DNA from: Mycteria americana
Taxonomy: Eukaryota; Chordata; Aves; Ciconiiformes; Ciconiidae
Length of the DNA stretch: 64,000 nt
Direction: 5' to 3'
NCBI RefSeq assembly: GCF_035582795.1
Contig: NC_134367.1
Span: 2,110,501 to 2,174,500 of the forward strand
How positions within the stretch are numbered: position 1 is the first letter of the stretch; each line of letters begins with the position of its first letter. Shown here piece by piece: positions 36,528-50,960 of this stretch. The notes under the pieces are model-generated. The model saw only the letters and a list, made by a program, of their open reading frames with translations, was not told where the DNA came from and did no database searches. A program made the translations under genes and the position numbers.

Positions 36528-36578
36528 CCACCCACCTCCAACTCCATCTCCAACTCCATCTCCATCTCCACCTCCATG
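36528..36578. repeat. CTCCAT/CTCCAA microsatellite
   Basis: Six-base units 'ctccat', 'ctccaa' and 'ctccac' are repeated about eight times. Confidence 0.8.
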
Positions 36579-37239
36579 CCTAAGCCGGTCCCGGTGGGGA
36601 TGGGGGGGCTCTCGGAGAGCAGTGGTAGCTGGGCAGTATCTCTGGCCCACAGCAAGGTGATGGAGAGCATCCATCCTGGTGCTTTTTGAATTAATTTGTG
36701 GGACAAAACTGCCCTGACCAGATCGGAAACCCTCCACCAGCACCCACTTTGCTTGCAGATGGACCTGGAGCCCCCACCCTTCCTCCGGTGTTGGTTTTGG
36801 GGGTCCTATCACATCAAACCTATACAAAGAACAAAGATGGGTGATGTCTTTTCTTCAAACATCTCCAAATTTACCATTCAAGGTGATTTTTGCCCCCAAA
36901 GCTCTTTGCACGAGCATCCCACACCATCCTCCTGGTTACCCCATGCTAGGACACACCATCCCCAAACGTCCCCATGGCTCTGCCCTCCTCAGCTCTGTTC
37001 TCCCATGGGACACACGTATGTTAGCTGCCACCACCATCACCACGTACCCACCTCGGTGTGAACCCACGAAGCAGAGCACAGCCGGACAACGGTCTGCAGT
37101 CTTCTCCAAGCAGAACCATGAATAGGTTCCTCAAGAAGTAAAACCAACGGGAGATATTGCCAGCAACACGAGCTCTGCCGCTCGACGCTCAGCCTCAGCG
37201 AGCGGTGGGGGCTCGATGGGGCCCCGCCAAGTATTTGTG

Positions 37240-37440
37240 TCATCTTGTTAGAAATTGCAGTTTTATTGAAAGCCCGATTGCGCTCGTTTAGCTGTCGCTC
37301 AAACCCTTCTGCAGCCGCTTATTAGCGCTGGAGCGGGGAGCAATAAGACTTTGCTGCAGATCACCCATCCTTTCACAAATTACCTCTTACTGATGAATTA
37401 AGGCCGTCAAGATGATGATGCCTGAAAGCTGGAGGGATAT
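37240..37440. promoter_or_regulatory. Candidate conserved non-coding element
   Basis: An AT-rich, non-repetitive island with many homeodomain-like cores ('cttattagcg', 'gcaataag', 'gatgaattaagg') in otherwise GC-rich anonymous DNA between PNOC and the kinase. The texture resembles vertebrate conserved enhancers. Conservation cannot be tested here. Confidence 0.25.
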
Positions 37441-40400
37441 CTGAATTTCAGAAGAAGTGCCTGAAGCCATTAGCCCTCTCCATTCATCACCCGTGGAGCC
37501 ACATCTGGAGCGTTGCATGGGATGCTCGGCTCTGAGGAGCAGCGCAGGGACCAGGAGGCCACGGGGATGGTCGGAGGCTGGAGGATGGGATGTTGGAGGA
37601 GCTGTTAAAAAAGGCTGTGGAGCAGTTTTTTTGTTCAAATGGAGGGGGAAAATGGTAGATCTGACCCCAAATATACTCCAATATATGGTGTACCAGCCCT
37701 TGTATGTCCCCTCCACGCCGAGAGCGGGTGGTCCAGCAGGAGATGGGCTTGAGCCCCATGTGGGGTGGGAAAATCACCTTATTAGCAGCATAGGCTGATT
37801 TTTTTGGGAAAAACTCTTGAGTTTAGGCAAATCCCTACAAATACTTCAGGGCAGAGAAAGAGTTTTGTAGGGGAAAGATTTTAACCTGTGGTGTGGGGAG
37901 CATGGACACATCCGTATATCTGTATGTGGGTTTGGGGGTCCAAACAGCAGCCAAAAAATTGCCAGCTGAGGCTCTCTGCCCCCCAAAGCATCTGGGAGCG
38001 ACGATGCCGTGAGCCCACGGTTCTTATATTTATGCTCAGCCCCTGAGGCCAGCACTTGAAAGATGGGAAGGATGATGTTCAAACCATCTACTTGCTTCTT
38101 GCTTTGGGGCCACGGCACCCCCCGTTTCCTCCTTCCCGCGAAAGAAATCTTCCCCGGGGAAAAAAATCTGCTCGGCTCAGCCCCGTCTGATGGATGGTGG
38201 CGGGGATGGGCTGGCGAGAAACCAGATTGAAACCGGTGACTCATTTCCCACTGGCGGCTATTTCGGGGGAGAAAAGCGGCCGTCCCCTCCTTCCAACATC
38301 CATCAGGTGGTCGGAAAGTCCCCGCAGCCACCTCTGACACCCGCCACGCTGCTGCGGGGCGGACAAATAAGTTTTCACCCTAATTGGATCTTTTTCTCTC
38401 TTTTCTTGCATCCCCACCCCGTGCCATCCTCTTCTGGACATGGGATGAGGATGCAGCTTTGTCCCCGCTGGTACCCGGACCCCCTGTGTCCCCTGGCCGT
38501 TGGTGGGTGACATTTGGTTGCGACGGAGCAGCTTTCCCCGGGAGGGGAGATAATTAGCAATCAGCTTCCCTAGGAGATTGCCGTCGCTTATAGATTGCCA
38601 TCGATACCAACCCAGGAATACCAGCCAGCACAGATGCCCCGGGGAAGGTTTGGGGCAGGATTTGGGTTTTGAGGTGCCGATGATCCCATCCGAGAGCGGA
38701 GGATGGCTCTGAGCCCAACGCACCGGCACGCATCCATCCTTGCGCAGCCCCAAACGCTTGCGCTGCCTCCGGCCGGGCTCACACCGGGGAAAAAGAGCGT
38801 GAAGTTTAATGAAACAGATTCAGCAATCAATAAAAAAAAAAAAAAAAAAGATAAAGGATTTCTTTGCTCAGCAGCAACTAAATCTCTCCTGCTGCCCGTC
38901 AGCCCTGCCCAGCCGGCCAGACTCGCACCCTCCGCTTGCCCCATCGTTCCCAGCGCGGGTCCCATCGTCCTCCCAGTAAGGAGCCTGGGCTGGTACCTGC
39001 TAAACCACGATGCACCAAAAAATAACTCCCAAACTCCAGCATTTAGTGCTTTGTGAAAGAAAAACTGCTACATCACTGTCGTCTTTAGCACATAAAACCT
39101 CTGAGTCACCGGAGGAATGTGCAGCGCTTTTTAATAGAGTCCAAAGTGTCCCAGCAGGCCCGATGTTTAACATTGAGGGCTTTGATTTATTTTATCTTTA
39201 TTTATTTAGATTGCTCCATTAAAACATTCCCCCCCCAACACCCTGACACGTGGGACGATGCGTTTGCAGGAGCAAAGGGGAGCCGGTGCTGGATGCTGCG
39301 CAGGTGAGGAAGGACAGACCAACCGCACCACCAGTCCTCTTGATGCTTAATTATTTTTTTAACCCAAATGTAAAAATAACAATTATCCCTGATAGCAGGA
39401 GTGGGTTTCTGGCTGATGCTGGGTGAGGGGTGGGAAGGATGGTCCCCCCACAAGTGGTGGGGAAAGAGGCAGCTCGGGGCAGGTGTGGTAGAGGTCTACA
39501 GAAGCCTGCCCGGGCAGAAAAGTTAATAAGAAAATTACTTTTTTCCAGGATAAAATACAGAAATGCAGCGAGCAGATGGGTGGCTGGAAGGGGAGAGGAG
39601 GAGGGATGATCCACAGGCTCCTTGCTGCGGGACATCGCGGCAGCTGAAGGATGCTGCCGTGATAATAACGGAATAAAAATCCGGCAAAGGCAATTAAAAC
39701 CCTCCCCACCAGCCAGGCATGGCTGGGAAGGCGATGGGGTGGCACCCGACATCCCACCGGGCTCATCCTCCCCGTAGCACCTCCACGTGGAGCCAGGATT
39801 TGGGGCCGATGTGCCCCTGGGGGGTGATACCGCATCCCTGGGTCTGGCTCCTTGTTTTTAAGACGCAAGGAAATATTTCAGCCCGATGATGCGGTTTTAT
39901 TTCATATCAGGAGCGCCGGCGGTTATTAAAACCAATATCGAGGGTGTGTGATGGCCACGCAGAGGTCGGCCACGGGGGAAACCTCCCCAGCCTTGATGAT
40001 TAAAGCCAGGGGACCGGGGTGCTCTGATCCTCGGGGGCTAGTAGCCAGCTGCAACCCTGGGTCCCCATCTCTGGGACATGCCAGGGTGACATGTGGGACC
40101 ACCGTGGGGTTTTCATTCGGTTGCAACTCCTAATGCAAGTGCAACCAGGGTGGACATCTCATGTGCTTTCTCACCAGGACAGCCCTTATTGCTGGGATGG
40201 AGGTGGCCCCAGTTGCCTCTTGCCGGTCCTTCTTCCCGGCTCCATCAGTGCTAAGGGCTTATTTAGGACTGATATCCTAAATATAAGGGACTTATAAGGA
40301 CACAGATATCTCCAGCAGCTCGACTGCAGACCCCAAAGACACCTCGTGAAATTGTATTTTAGCTTGGAAACGTGGCCAGGCGGAGTTTACAGGGAGTGGG

Positions 40401-41199
40401 AACAAAATGTGGGATGGTCTGAAACCTCCCTGCCAAGAAATTTGCAGCGACCAAATCCAGTCGCTCTCTATAAAATTAAAATATCAGCAAATGGCTCCAT
40501 TTTCTGGTGAAATCAGGCCATTAAAAACTGGGGTTTTTTATTAATTTCTGCAGGTGCGGCGGGGAAACCCCCGTGCCCCGTCCCGCCCATGCACACCCGG
40601 TTTTCTTTCTAAGCCGCCACATGGAGGGAAGTAAGAAACCGGATTGAAAAGACACATTTCCACTGCCTGCAAACGCTGCAAATTAAGAGAGATGAGCTGG
40701 AAATCAGCCTGCCCATGGGGAAACCCCATCCTCCTCCTCCTCAGAGGCACGGGCCGAGCCCCCAGCCAGGGCTGAGAACAAGGGGGTGACCCCTCAGTTC
40801 GGGGCGAACCCCCAAGCGATGCTCTGGGATGGGGACACATCCCATCCCTCCGCCGCTCTTTTCGAGGCGTTTGATGCCACCGTGTCTTGAGGGGGCTGCA
40901 CCAGGACCCTGATTCGGGGGGAAGCGGGACAGGGGCGTGCTGGTACCTGCCAAAAGTTTCCAATAAATTGTAGTGATTTAATTGTTTTTAACCACCGGGG
41001 CCAAATCAGAGGTGGGAAGCGGCTGCGTTTCTTTGCGTTGCACGATAGCCTCGCTAACCAGCGCCCGGACAAGGGGACAGACGGACAGACGGACGGGGAG
41101 GACACAGCGTCTGCTGTCGCACCCAGAGCCCCTCGCCACGCCGGCCCCCAGCGCCAGCACACGCCGCGTTTTGCGGAGGTTTGTCCTGAGCGGGCACCT

Positions 41200-41475
41200 G
41201 TCCTCCGCCGCAGAGCCTGCTGGGATTTGTAGTTTCCTCCGCTCCGCCACCACCACGCAGGCGCAGAACTTACCCGCCCGGGCTGCTTGAGCCGGGGAAG
41301 GCGAAGCGTTCGACGATTGGTCCAGCGGCAGCCTCACCCCCCCTTTCGCTGACTTGTGATTGGTTCGGCCGCGCCTCCTGCCTTCTGGTTGGCCGGCTGC
41401 GGCCAGTGGGCGGGGCCGCCGGGCGGTGGCGGGAATTGCGGCGGCGGCGGGGCCGGGCGCAAGCAGGCGCCGGTG
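41200..41475 (+). promoter_or_regulatory. CpG promoter of the STK35-like kinase
   Basis: At 41217-41236 the - strand reads 'actacaaatcccagcaggc', the SBS motif bound by ZNF143/THAP11, common at strong CpG promoters. Three ATTGG/TTGG (inverted CCAAT, NF-Y type) boxes follow at about 41316, 41358 and 41386, then a GGGCGG GC box near 41410. The block is CpG-rich and lies 2.4 kb upstream of the kinase start codon. Such promoters are often bidirectional; I see no gene on the - strand side. Confidence 0.65.
41425..41475 (+). other. Candidate non-coding first exon of the kinase
   Basis: Just after the NF-Y and GC boxes the sequence reaches a donor ('gccggtg|gtgagg', boundary 41475/41476). The coding exon begins at an acceptor at 43825-43826 ('tttactgcag|gtgacg') with 68 bases of leader, so a separate leader exon is required. 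The 5' end is inferred. Confidence 0.45.
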
Positions 41476-42960
41476 GTGAGGGGGGGCCGGGGCTGAGGCG
41501 AGTGGAAGCGGGAACGAGCCGGGGCTGAGGGGCTGGCGGGGAAGCGGGCAGGGGCCTGAGGTGGGGCAGGTGCTGGGAAGAGCTGGGCCTGAGGGGATGG
41601 TGGAGGTGGGGAAGGGGACAGGGGCTGGAGAGATGGGCAAGGGGCCTGAGGTGGGGAAGGGGTCTTAGGCGAGAAGTGGGGAAGAGCTGGGCCTGAGGGG
41701 ATGGCGGAGGTGGGGAAGGGGCTGGTGGTGGGGAGGTGGGCAAGGGGCCTGGGGTGGAACAGGGGTCTGAGGTGGGGAAGGGAAGAAGACTCAGGCGAGA
41801 AGTGGGGAGGAGCTGGGCCTGAGGGGATGGTGGAAGGGGGCTGGGGAAAAAGGGGCTGAGGTGGGGAAGGAATTGGGGGTGGGGAAGTGGGCTGAGGTGG
41901 GGCAGGGACCTGAGGTGGCCAAGGGGTCTTAGTTGAGATTCTGGGAAGAGCTGGGCCTGAGGGGATGGTAGAGGTGGGGAAGGTGCTGGGGGTGGGGAAG
42001 GGGAGGAGATGGGCCTGAGGAGATGGTGGAAGGGGGCTGGGGGTGGGGAAAGGGACTGAGGTGGGGAAGGAATTGGGGCGGGGGGGGGGGGGGAGGGTGG
42101 GGAAGTGGGCTGAGGTGGGGCAGGGACCTGAGGTGGCCAAGGGGTCTTAGTTGAGATGCTGGGAAGAGCTGGGTCTGAGGGGATGGTGGAGGTGGGGAAG
42201 GGGCCTGGGATGGGACAGGGGTCTGAGGTGGGGAAGGGAAGGAGTCTTAGGCAAGAAGCGGGGAGGAGCTGGGCCTGAGGGGGTGGTGGAGGTGGGGGAG
42301 GGGCTGGCGGGGATGTGGAAAGGGGCTGAGGTGGAGAAGGAGCTGGGGCTGGAGGGGTGGGGAAGGGGGCAGGGGCTTGGGAGGGGAGGGGAGGGGAAGG
42401 GAAGGGCAGGGTGCTTAGGTGAGATGCTGGGAAGAGCTGGGCCTGAGGAGCTGGTGGAGGCAGGGAAAGGGGGTAGAGGCTGGCGGGGGTGGGGGGGAAG
42501 GGGGCTGGGGTGAGTGGAGATGGGGAAGGGGGCGGGGCTGGGCCCGGGGCTGGGGTGTGGCTATGCCATGGGGCGGGGCTGGGCTACTGTGGGAGTGGGT
42601 TTGGGGGGAGGTTTGGACTGTGGTGGGGGCTGCTTTGGGGAGGAGTGGGGGGCTGAGGGCTGGAGAGTGGCGAATAGGGTGGCAGAGGGTTGGGAGGGCT
42701 GGGTGAAAAGGTGAAAGATTTGGGAAAGGAGCACGGCTGGGGGTGGAGCTGGAGGAGGGAGGGGGATTGAGAAGGAAGCTGGGGTGGGTTGGGAAGAGGG
42801 GCTTAGGTTGGGGGAGCTGGACTGAGGGATTGGGATGGGAGGAGAATTTGGGGGGAAGTGGGGGCTTTGAGGGCAGCGGCAGGTGGGGTAGGGAGTAGGG
42901 GAGAGGTTTGAAGGGGGAAAGGTTAAGATGGTTGGGAAAGGAACGTTTGGGGCATGAAAG
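41476..42960 (+). repeat. G-rich minisatellite in kinase intron 1
   Basis: Imperfect units of about 110-130 bases share the core 'gggaagagctgggcctgaggggatggtggaggtgggg' (copies near 41575, 41688, 41810, 41942, 42160, 42266, 42428) and are filled with shorter 'ggtggggaagggg' repeats. The + strand is almost C-poor, with dozens of G3-G5 runs. Long Pro-rich frames on the - strand and Gly-rich frames on the + strand are its translations, not genes. The downstream part (42600-43300) decays into less regular G-rich DNA. Confidence 0.85.
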
Positions 42961-43894
42961 CAGAGAAAAATTGAGTGGGGAGAGAAGATTTAATGTGTTG
43001 ATTAAGGAGCAAAACTTGGGCTGGTGTTGAAGAGCACTGGAGCAGGAAGAAGTGAGATGAGGGGCTAAGATGGGAGCTGGGTTATTAGGGGATAGGGCGG
43101 GGGGGGTGGGAATTGAATGAGGGACTGTGAGAATCGCAGGGAGAGCCTGTGCTAGAGAGTGAAATGAAGAACAACCTGGGGTAGGTGGCCTGGGAGTGGG
43201 ACAGGGAGCTTGAGGTGGAGGGGAAGTGCAGTGTAAGGCTTGTGAAGGGGTTGGAAGAGGGTGAGCTGGAGAAAGGGGGTGAGAAGTCCAGAGTGTCATG
43301 GACTAATAGAAAATTGGTGGTGGAAGTGCAGGGACATGATGTAGCCATTGATGGATAAGTACAGTCATGAGGGGGGAAAGTGAGGGTGAAGGATCTAGTG
43401 CCAAACTGGCACTTCTGGCTAAGTTTATTTCTTTAAAAGTCAATTCTGGTAACAGTAAGTTCAGCTTTTACCCAGGAGGTCTTGTCTTCCCTTTCCTGCC
43501 CTGCTTAGGAAACGTGTCTACATAGTCCTTTTTCTTTCTCACTAAACTTCGTCTGCTGTGGACAAATCGATGTCACTTCCCAGGTGGCTGTATCCCACTG
43601 TGCAGTCAGGATTGTACTTGATAATGTCTCAAAGTTGCCATGGATATAGGTTTTCTCTTAAAACCCCGCTTTAGCTGTCAGTCCTTGTGCAACTGCATCA
43701 TATACCAATGGATATACCGCTAAAATTGATACCAGTTGGAAGTATTTGCAGTTGATTGTCAGTAAGCTGCTTTGTTTGGGAGAGTTTTAAGCTTTTATCC
43801 CCCTCTCTTCCAAGGTTTTACTGCAGGTGACGACTGACTGCCATGAGTTCAAATATTTTCCTCTGATTTGCTGTTCACTGGGCCAAAGTGAGGG

Positions 43895-47950
<4,056 letters not shown>

Positions 47951-48378
47951 AGATGAAGAACGTTCAGGTTAGTGTGTCTGCCAGGCTACTCCCTATTTAG
48001 CCTGAGCTTACAGGGGTTTTTTTGTTATTGACCTCCAGGCCAAAGCCCTCTAAATCAAATGTGACCTGTAGCAGTTCTGAAAATTCAGTGATAGAAAGAT
48101 ACAGTCAAACTAGAAGAAGAAAAGGCTTCGATAAACGTTTGGGAAAAGGAATTTGGTTGAAGTACGTCTAACAGAGAAACTTTTGCCTCCTTAATGGTGC
48201 TTGTTGAGGGGATTGCCTGTGCTGTCTGTATTTGGGCCAGCCTGTCCTTTACCCTAAACCTCATTTATTTCCATAAATGAGGGCAGATTTCTGCTATCAC
48301 TCCAACATTTACCCATGCTTGTTTGTTGCTTTTACAATATATTTGCTAACTAAATAAAAGCTGAAGTGGGCAAAGTTA
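47951..48378 (+). other. Probable 3' UTR of the kinase
   Basis: The sequence from the TAG to the first poly(A) signal is AT-rich, with no coding potential. A donor-like 'ttcag|gttagt' sits 18 bases after the stop, so splicing within the UTR cannot be excluded. Confidence 0.5.
48353..48358 (+). terminator. Poly(A) signal of the kinase
   Basis: AATAAA, about 400 bases after the stop codon, followed within 60 bases by 'tgtatatttgtaggtgt' (GU-rich). A second AATAAA at 48869-48874 would give a longer form. Confidence 0.6.
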
Positions 48379-49185
48379 CTGTATATTTGTAGGTGTACAT
48401 CTTAAATATGGTATGATAGTAACCGTCAGATTAAAGACAGATTTTTTTTTTTTTTTAATGAAAGCAGTGTTAATGCTCAGAGCATATCAGAGCTGGGTGC
48501 ACCGGGTGATAGAGGAGCTTCCTGTCCTGAACTGTTTAACATGGAAAGGCCTTGAAGAATGTCTTGGAAAAGGCTGGACTGGAAGTCTGGTGGTCTTGCC
48601 GAGTCCTGTAGCAAGACTGTTGTTTTTATGTGCCCACTTTGGAAAAAAAGAATTTGATCCTAATTCTTGTGAGTTCTTGATGGCCTCTTTAGTATCTGCC
48701 TTGATGGAAGTTTGAATGTCCAACATAAAATTGAAGATGGTCTGTCAGATTCTGTGTCTTTCAGCAGAGCAATGAAAATACAGAAAAGAGTTTTCAGGAT
48801 TTTCAAGTCCTGTCTTCTGCTATCATGGGCTTCGTATCCTAGAATTTATTTGATAAATGCATCATAGAAATAAAGGTTTTTGTCTGATGCTGTCACTGAG
48901 ACTGAGCATCTGGCTGTCCTTATAGCTAAGGACATTGTCCTTTGCAACACAAATGCACTTCTGATGAGTTTAGTAGTCTTGATCTTGTGACAGACTTGGC
49001 CTTTAGCTTAAAATATTCTTCTCCTTCCTGGGCGTTTGCCCATTCTGAACTATTTTACAGAGAGCAATTGTAACCTTAGCAGCATTTCTTCCTGTTGATT
49101 GGTTGGTTCCGTCAAGGTTGGCTCCTCCATATACAAATAATTTCTAGAGGAAGCTAGACGAGTTTCTTCAGGTCCTTGTAAAGCA
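48379..49185. other. Downstream flank of the kinase
   Basis: AT-rich DNA with a T14 tract near 48442 and a second AATAAA at 48869. No recognised gene. Confidence 0.4.
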
Positions 49186-49785
49186 CTAGTGTTTACTATC
49201 TATCTCATCTGGAAATATTCCTGCTGATGTATTCCAGGATCACATCTTTCTCCTTTCATATTTGTATCACTTGATCCTCTCGTAATTACTTTGTATCCTA
49301 AAGCCCTTTTTGACTTGAGTTGCTTCAAGTCACTAACATTCTGGGTTACAGCAGTTACTGTTGTTCACAGATGCATGACCTTATGTCTTCTATTACCCAG
49401 TTTCATCCCCGTCAGTTAGAAGAAACGGTGAATGACCCTGAATATTTCCTCATCCTTTTTTATAACCATAATACCTCCAGCTTTGTGGCATCGGCACACT
49501 TCTAATTGTGCCAAGGCTGTTAGTGAAAACATTAATTAAACAAGTCCGTTGCCAGTGCCAATCTTGATAAAACTCTACTCTAGCCTCTTAATTTCCAAAT
49601 TATCCATTTCAGTTTTCCCTTGGGACAGGTTAACTGCCTTACATCTTCCTTTTTACTAATCCCAGTCTTCTCCTGTCTATCTAATACTTTCCTGTGTGGT
49701 ACTATATCAAATACTTTGTTGAAATCTCAGTGGACGAGACCAACGCTTCTTTTTATCTAGAAAAATCAGTTTTATCGCTGAAAAC
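49186..49785 (-). mobile_element. Ancient CR1-type LINE fragment
   Basis: Read on +, it holds the reverse complement of a CR1/L3-like RT end in the usual order: '...cctccagctttgtggcatcggcacac' (49473-49499, the ADD(T) region), 'attaattaaacaagtccgttgccagtgccaatctt' (49531-49565), and 'tgtgtggtactatatcaaatactttgttgaaatctc' (49693-49728, the FSKAFDT region). It is AT-shifted and far more diverged than the CR1 copies at 24.1 and 58.5 kb, as expected of a family active in the reptile ancestor. No tail is visible. Confidence 0.65.
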
Positions 49786-50843
49786 TACTCGCTTAGTCTG
49801 GTAGGATCTGCAGTTTGGGGGACTCCCACCTGAAACAGGAGGCGTGGCATACTGTAATAGCAACAGTGCCGCCAGTTGGCAGGTCAGCCCTGAAGTGGTT
49901 AGCCTGCTATAAAGGAATTTGCAAGGATAAAGAGGAAAAAAAAGGCTCTAGCAGCACAGTGTCAGGCTTACTACTGTTGACTTTCCTTTTCCATTATGAA
50001 ACCATAATGGTAAATAGGTTTGCAGACTAGGTTCAGAAGAAAAACGCCAGCACAGCCAGGTCATATCCCTGAAAACCCCGTCTGTCTCAATCCTCTTCGT
50101 TTATTTTATTTTATTTTCCTGTTTGGCAGGAAGCTAGCTGAATACCTACTATACTTGCTTTTGGCATGTAATCAGAGTTGATGCAGCAATGACTTGTGGC
50201 GCAGCGCTCCACGCCACGAGGCGCTAGTCTCACGCTGTTGAAAATGCTGTCAGCTGCTGTGTCAGTGCGGACTGAAATGAAAACAGACTCGCCTTTCTAA
50301 AATGGGGTTGTCTTAAACACCAGTTCGTGGATGCTTCAGTCCAGAAAACAGACCCATTTCATATCCGACTTTCCTAATCTAAAATCAGGAGCAGCACAGG
50401 AGCTGAAAAGGGTTTCTCGCAATGCTAAATCTAGGTGCTTCAGAAGAAATTCTCCAATAGCAAGTTTGAATCAAACAGGAGATGCCTTTTTTCCAAAATG
50501 CTTTGTTATCACAGGGCAATGAACCCTAGAGTGTAGGGCAGCCAAACGCTAAACCTCCTCAGAACAGTGTGAAAAACATCTAAATGAGTTTTCTTTCATT
50601 AATTTAAAGACAAGTATATGGATATAACCTGTGATTCAGGAAGTCCTTAAGTTAAACATTGCTCAGAACTGGATTTTTACTGAGGAAAGCCTGCTTGTGT
50701 ACCTGCCCTGTGCTCTTCCCTAAGCGTACGTATGCTATTGATGTCCCCGAGGCAGAACAGTGGGCCAGGGGACCTTTGGTATGGGCCAGTGCTCTCGCCA
50801 AGAAGTGTTTCATTTTGCAACTCTGGCGCGTTTCCTTTGCAGG

Positions 50844-50960
50844 TATCGTGCCCCGCTGTGATCTGGAGGCCTCAGAGATGGCGAACAACTCTGCCTTCCT
50901 TTGGAATGAGTGGGTCGATCAGAAGACCATTGCCAGCTTCCAGTTTTCCCGAACGGTTAT
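50844..50960 (+). other. Exon-like segment of unknown identity
   Basis: After 'cctttgcag' at 50835-50843, an open stretch encodes a sequence containing DLEASEMANNSAFLWNEW and DQKTIASFQF, which looks protein-like in composition but which I do not recognise. The frame then runs into AT-rich DNA. It could be a terminal exon, perhaps spliced from the donor-like site after the kinase stop, or chance. Confidence 0.25.

Larger units (their letters stand above)
32600..41190. other. Intergenic region between PNOC and the kinase
   Basis: About 8.6 kb with no recognised coding exon. It is a patchwork of GC-rich anonymous DNA and AT-rich islands with TAAT/ATTA cores (about 34080-34290, 37240-37440, 39040-39230, 40330-40560) that look like candidate non-coding regulatory elements. 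Homopolymers include an A19 tract at about 38831-38849. Confidence 0.4.

Noticed and set aside
38815-38850. AATAAA followed by an A19 run as the tail of a processed pseudogene
   Set aside because: No coding remnant or transcript-like sequence precedes it; A-runs are frequent across this window.
40978-43299. Long Pro/Ser-rich frames on the - strand and Gly-rich frames on the + strand
   Set aside because: Products of the G-rich minisatellite, which contains few stop codons on the C-rich strand. The repeated amino-acid blocks follow the DNA repeat unit.
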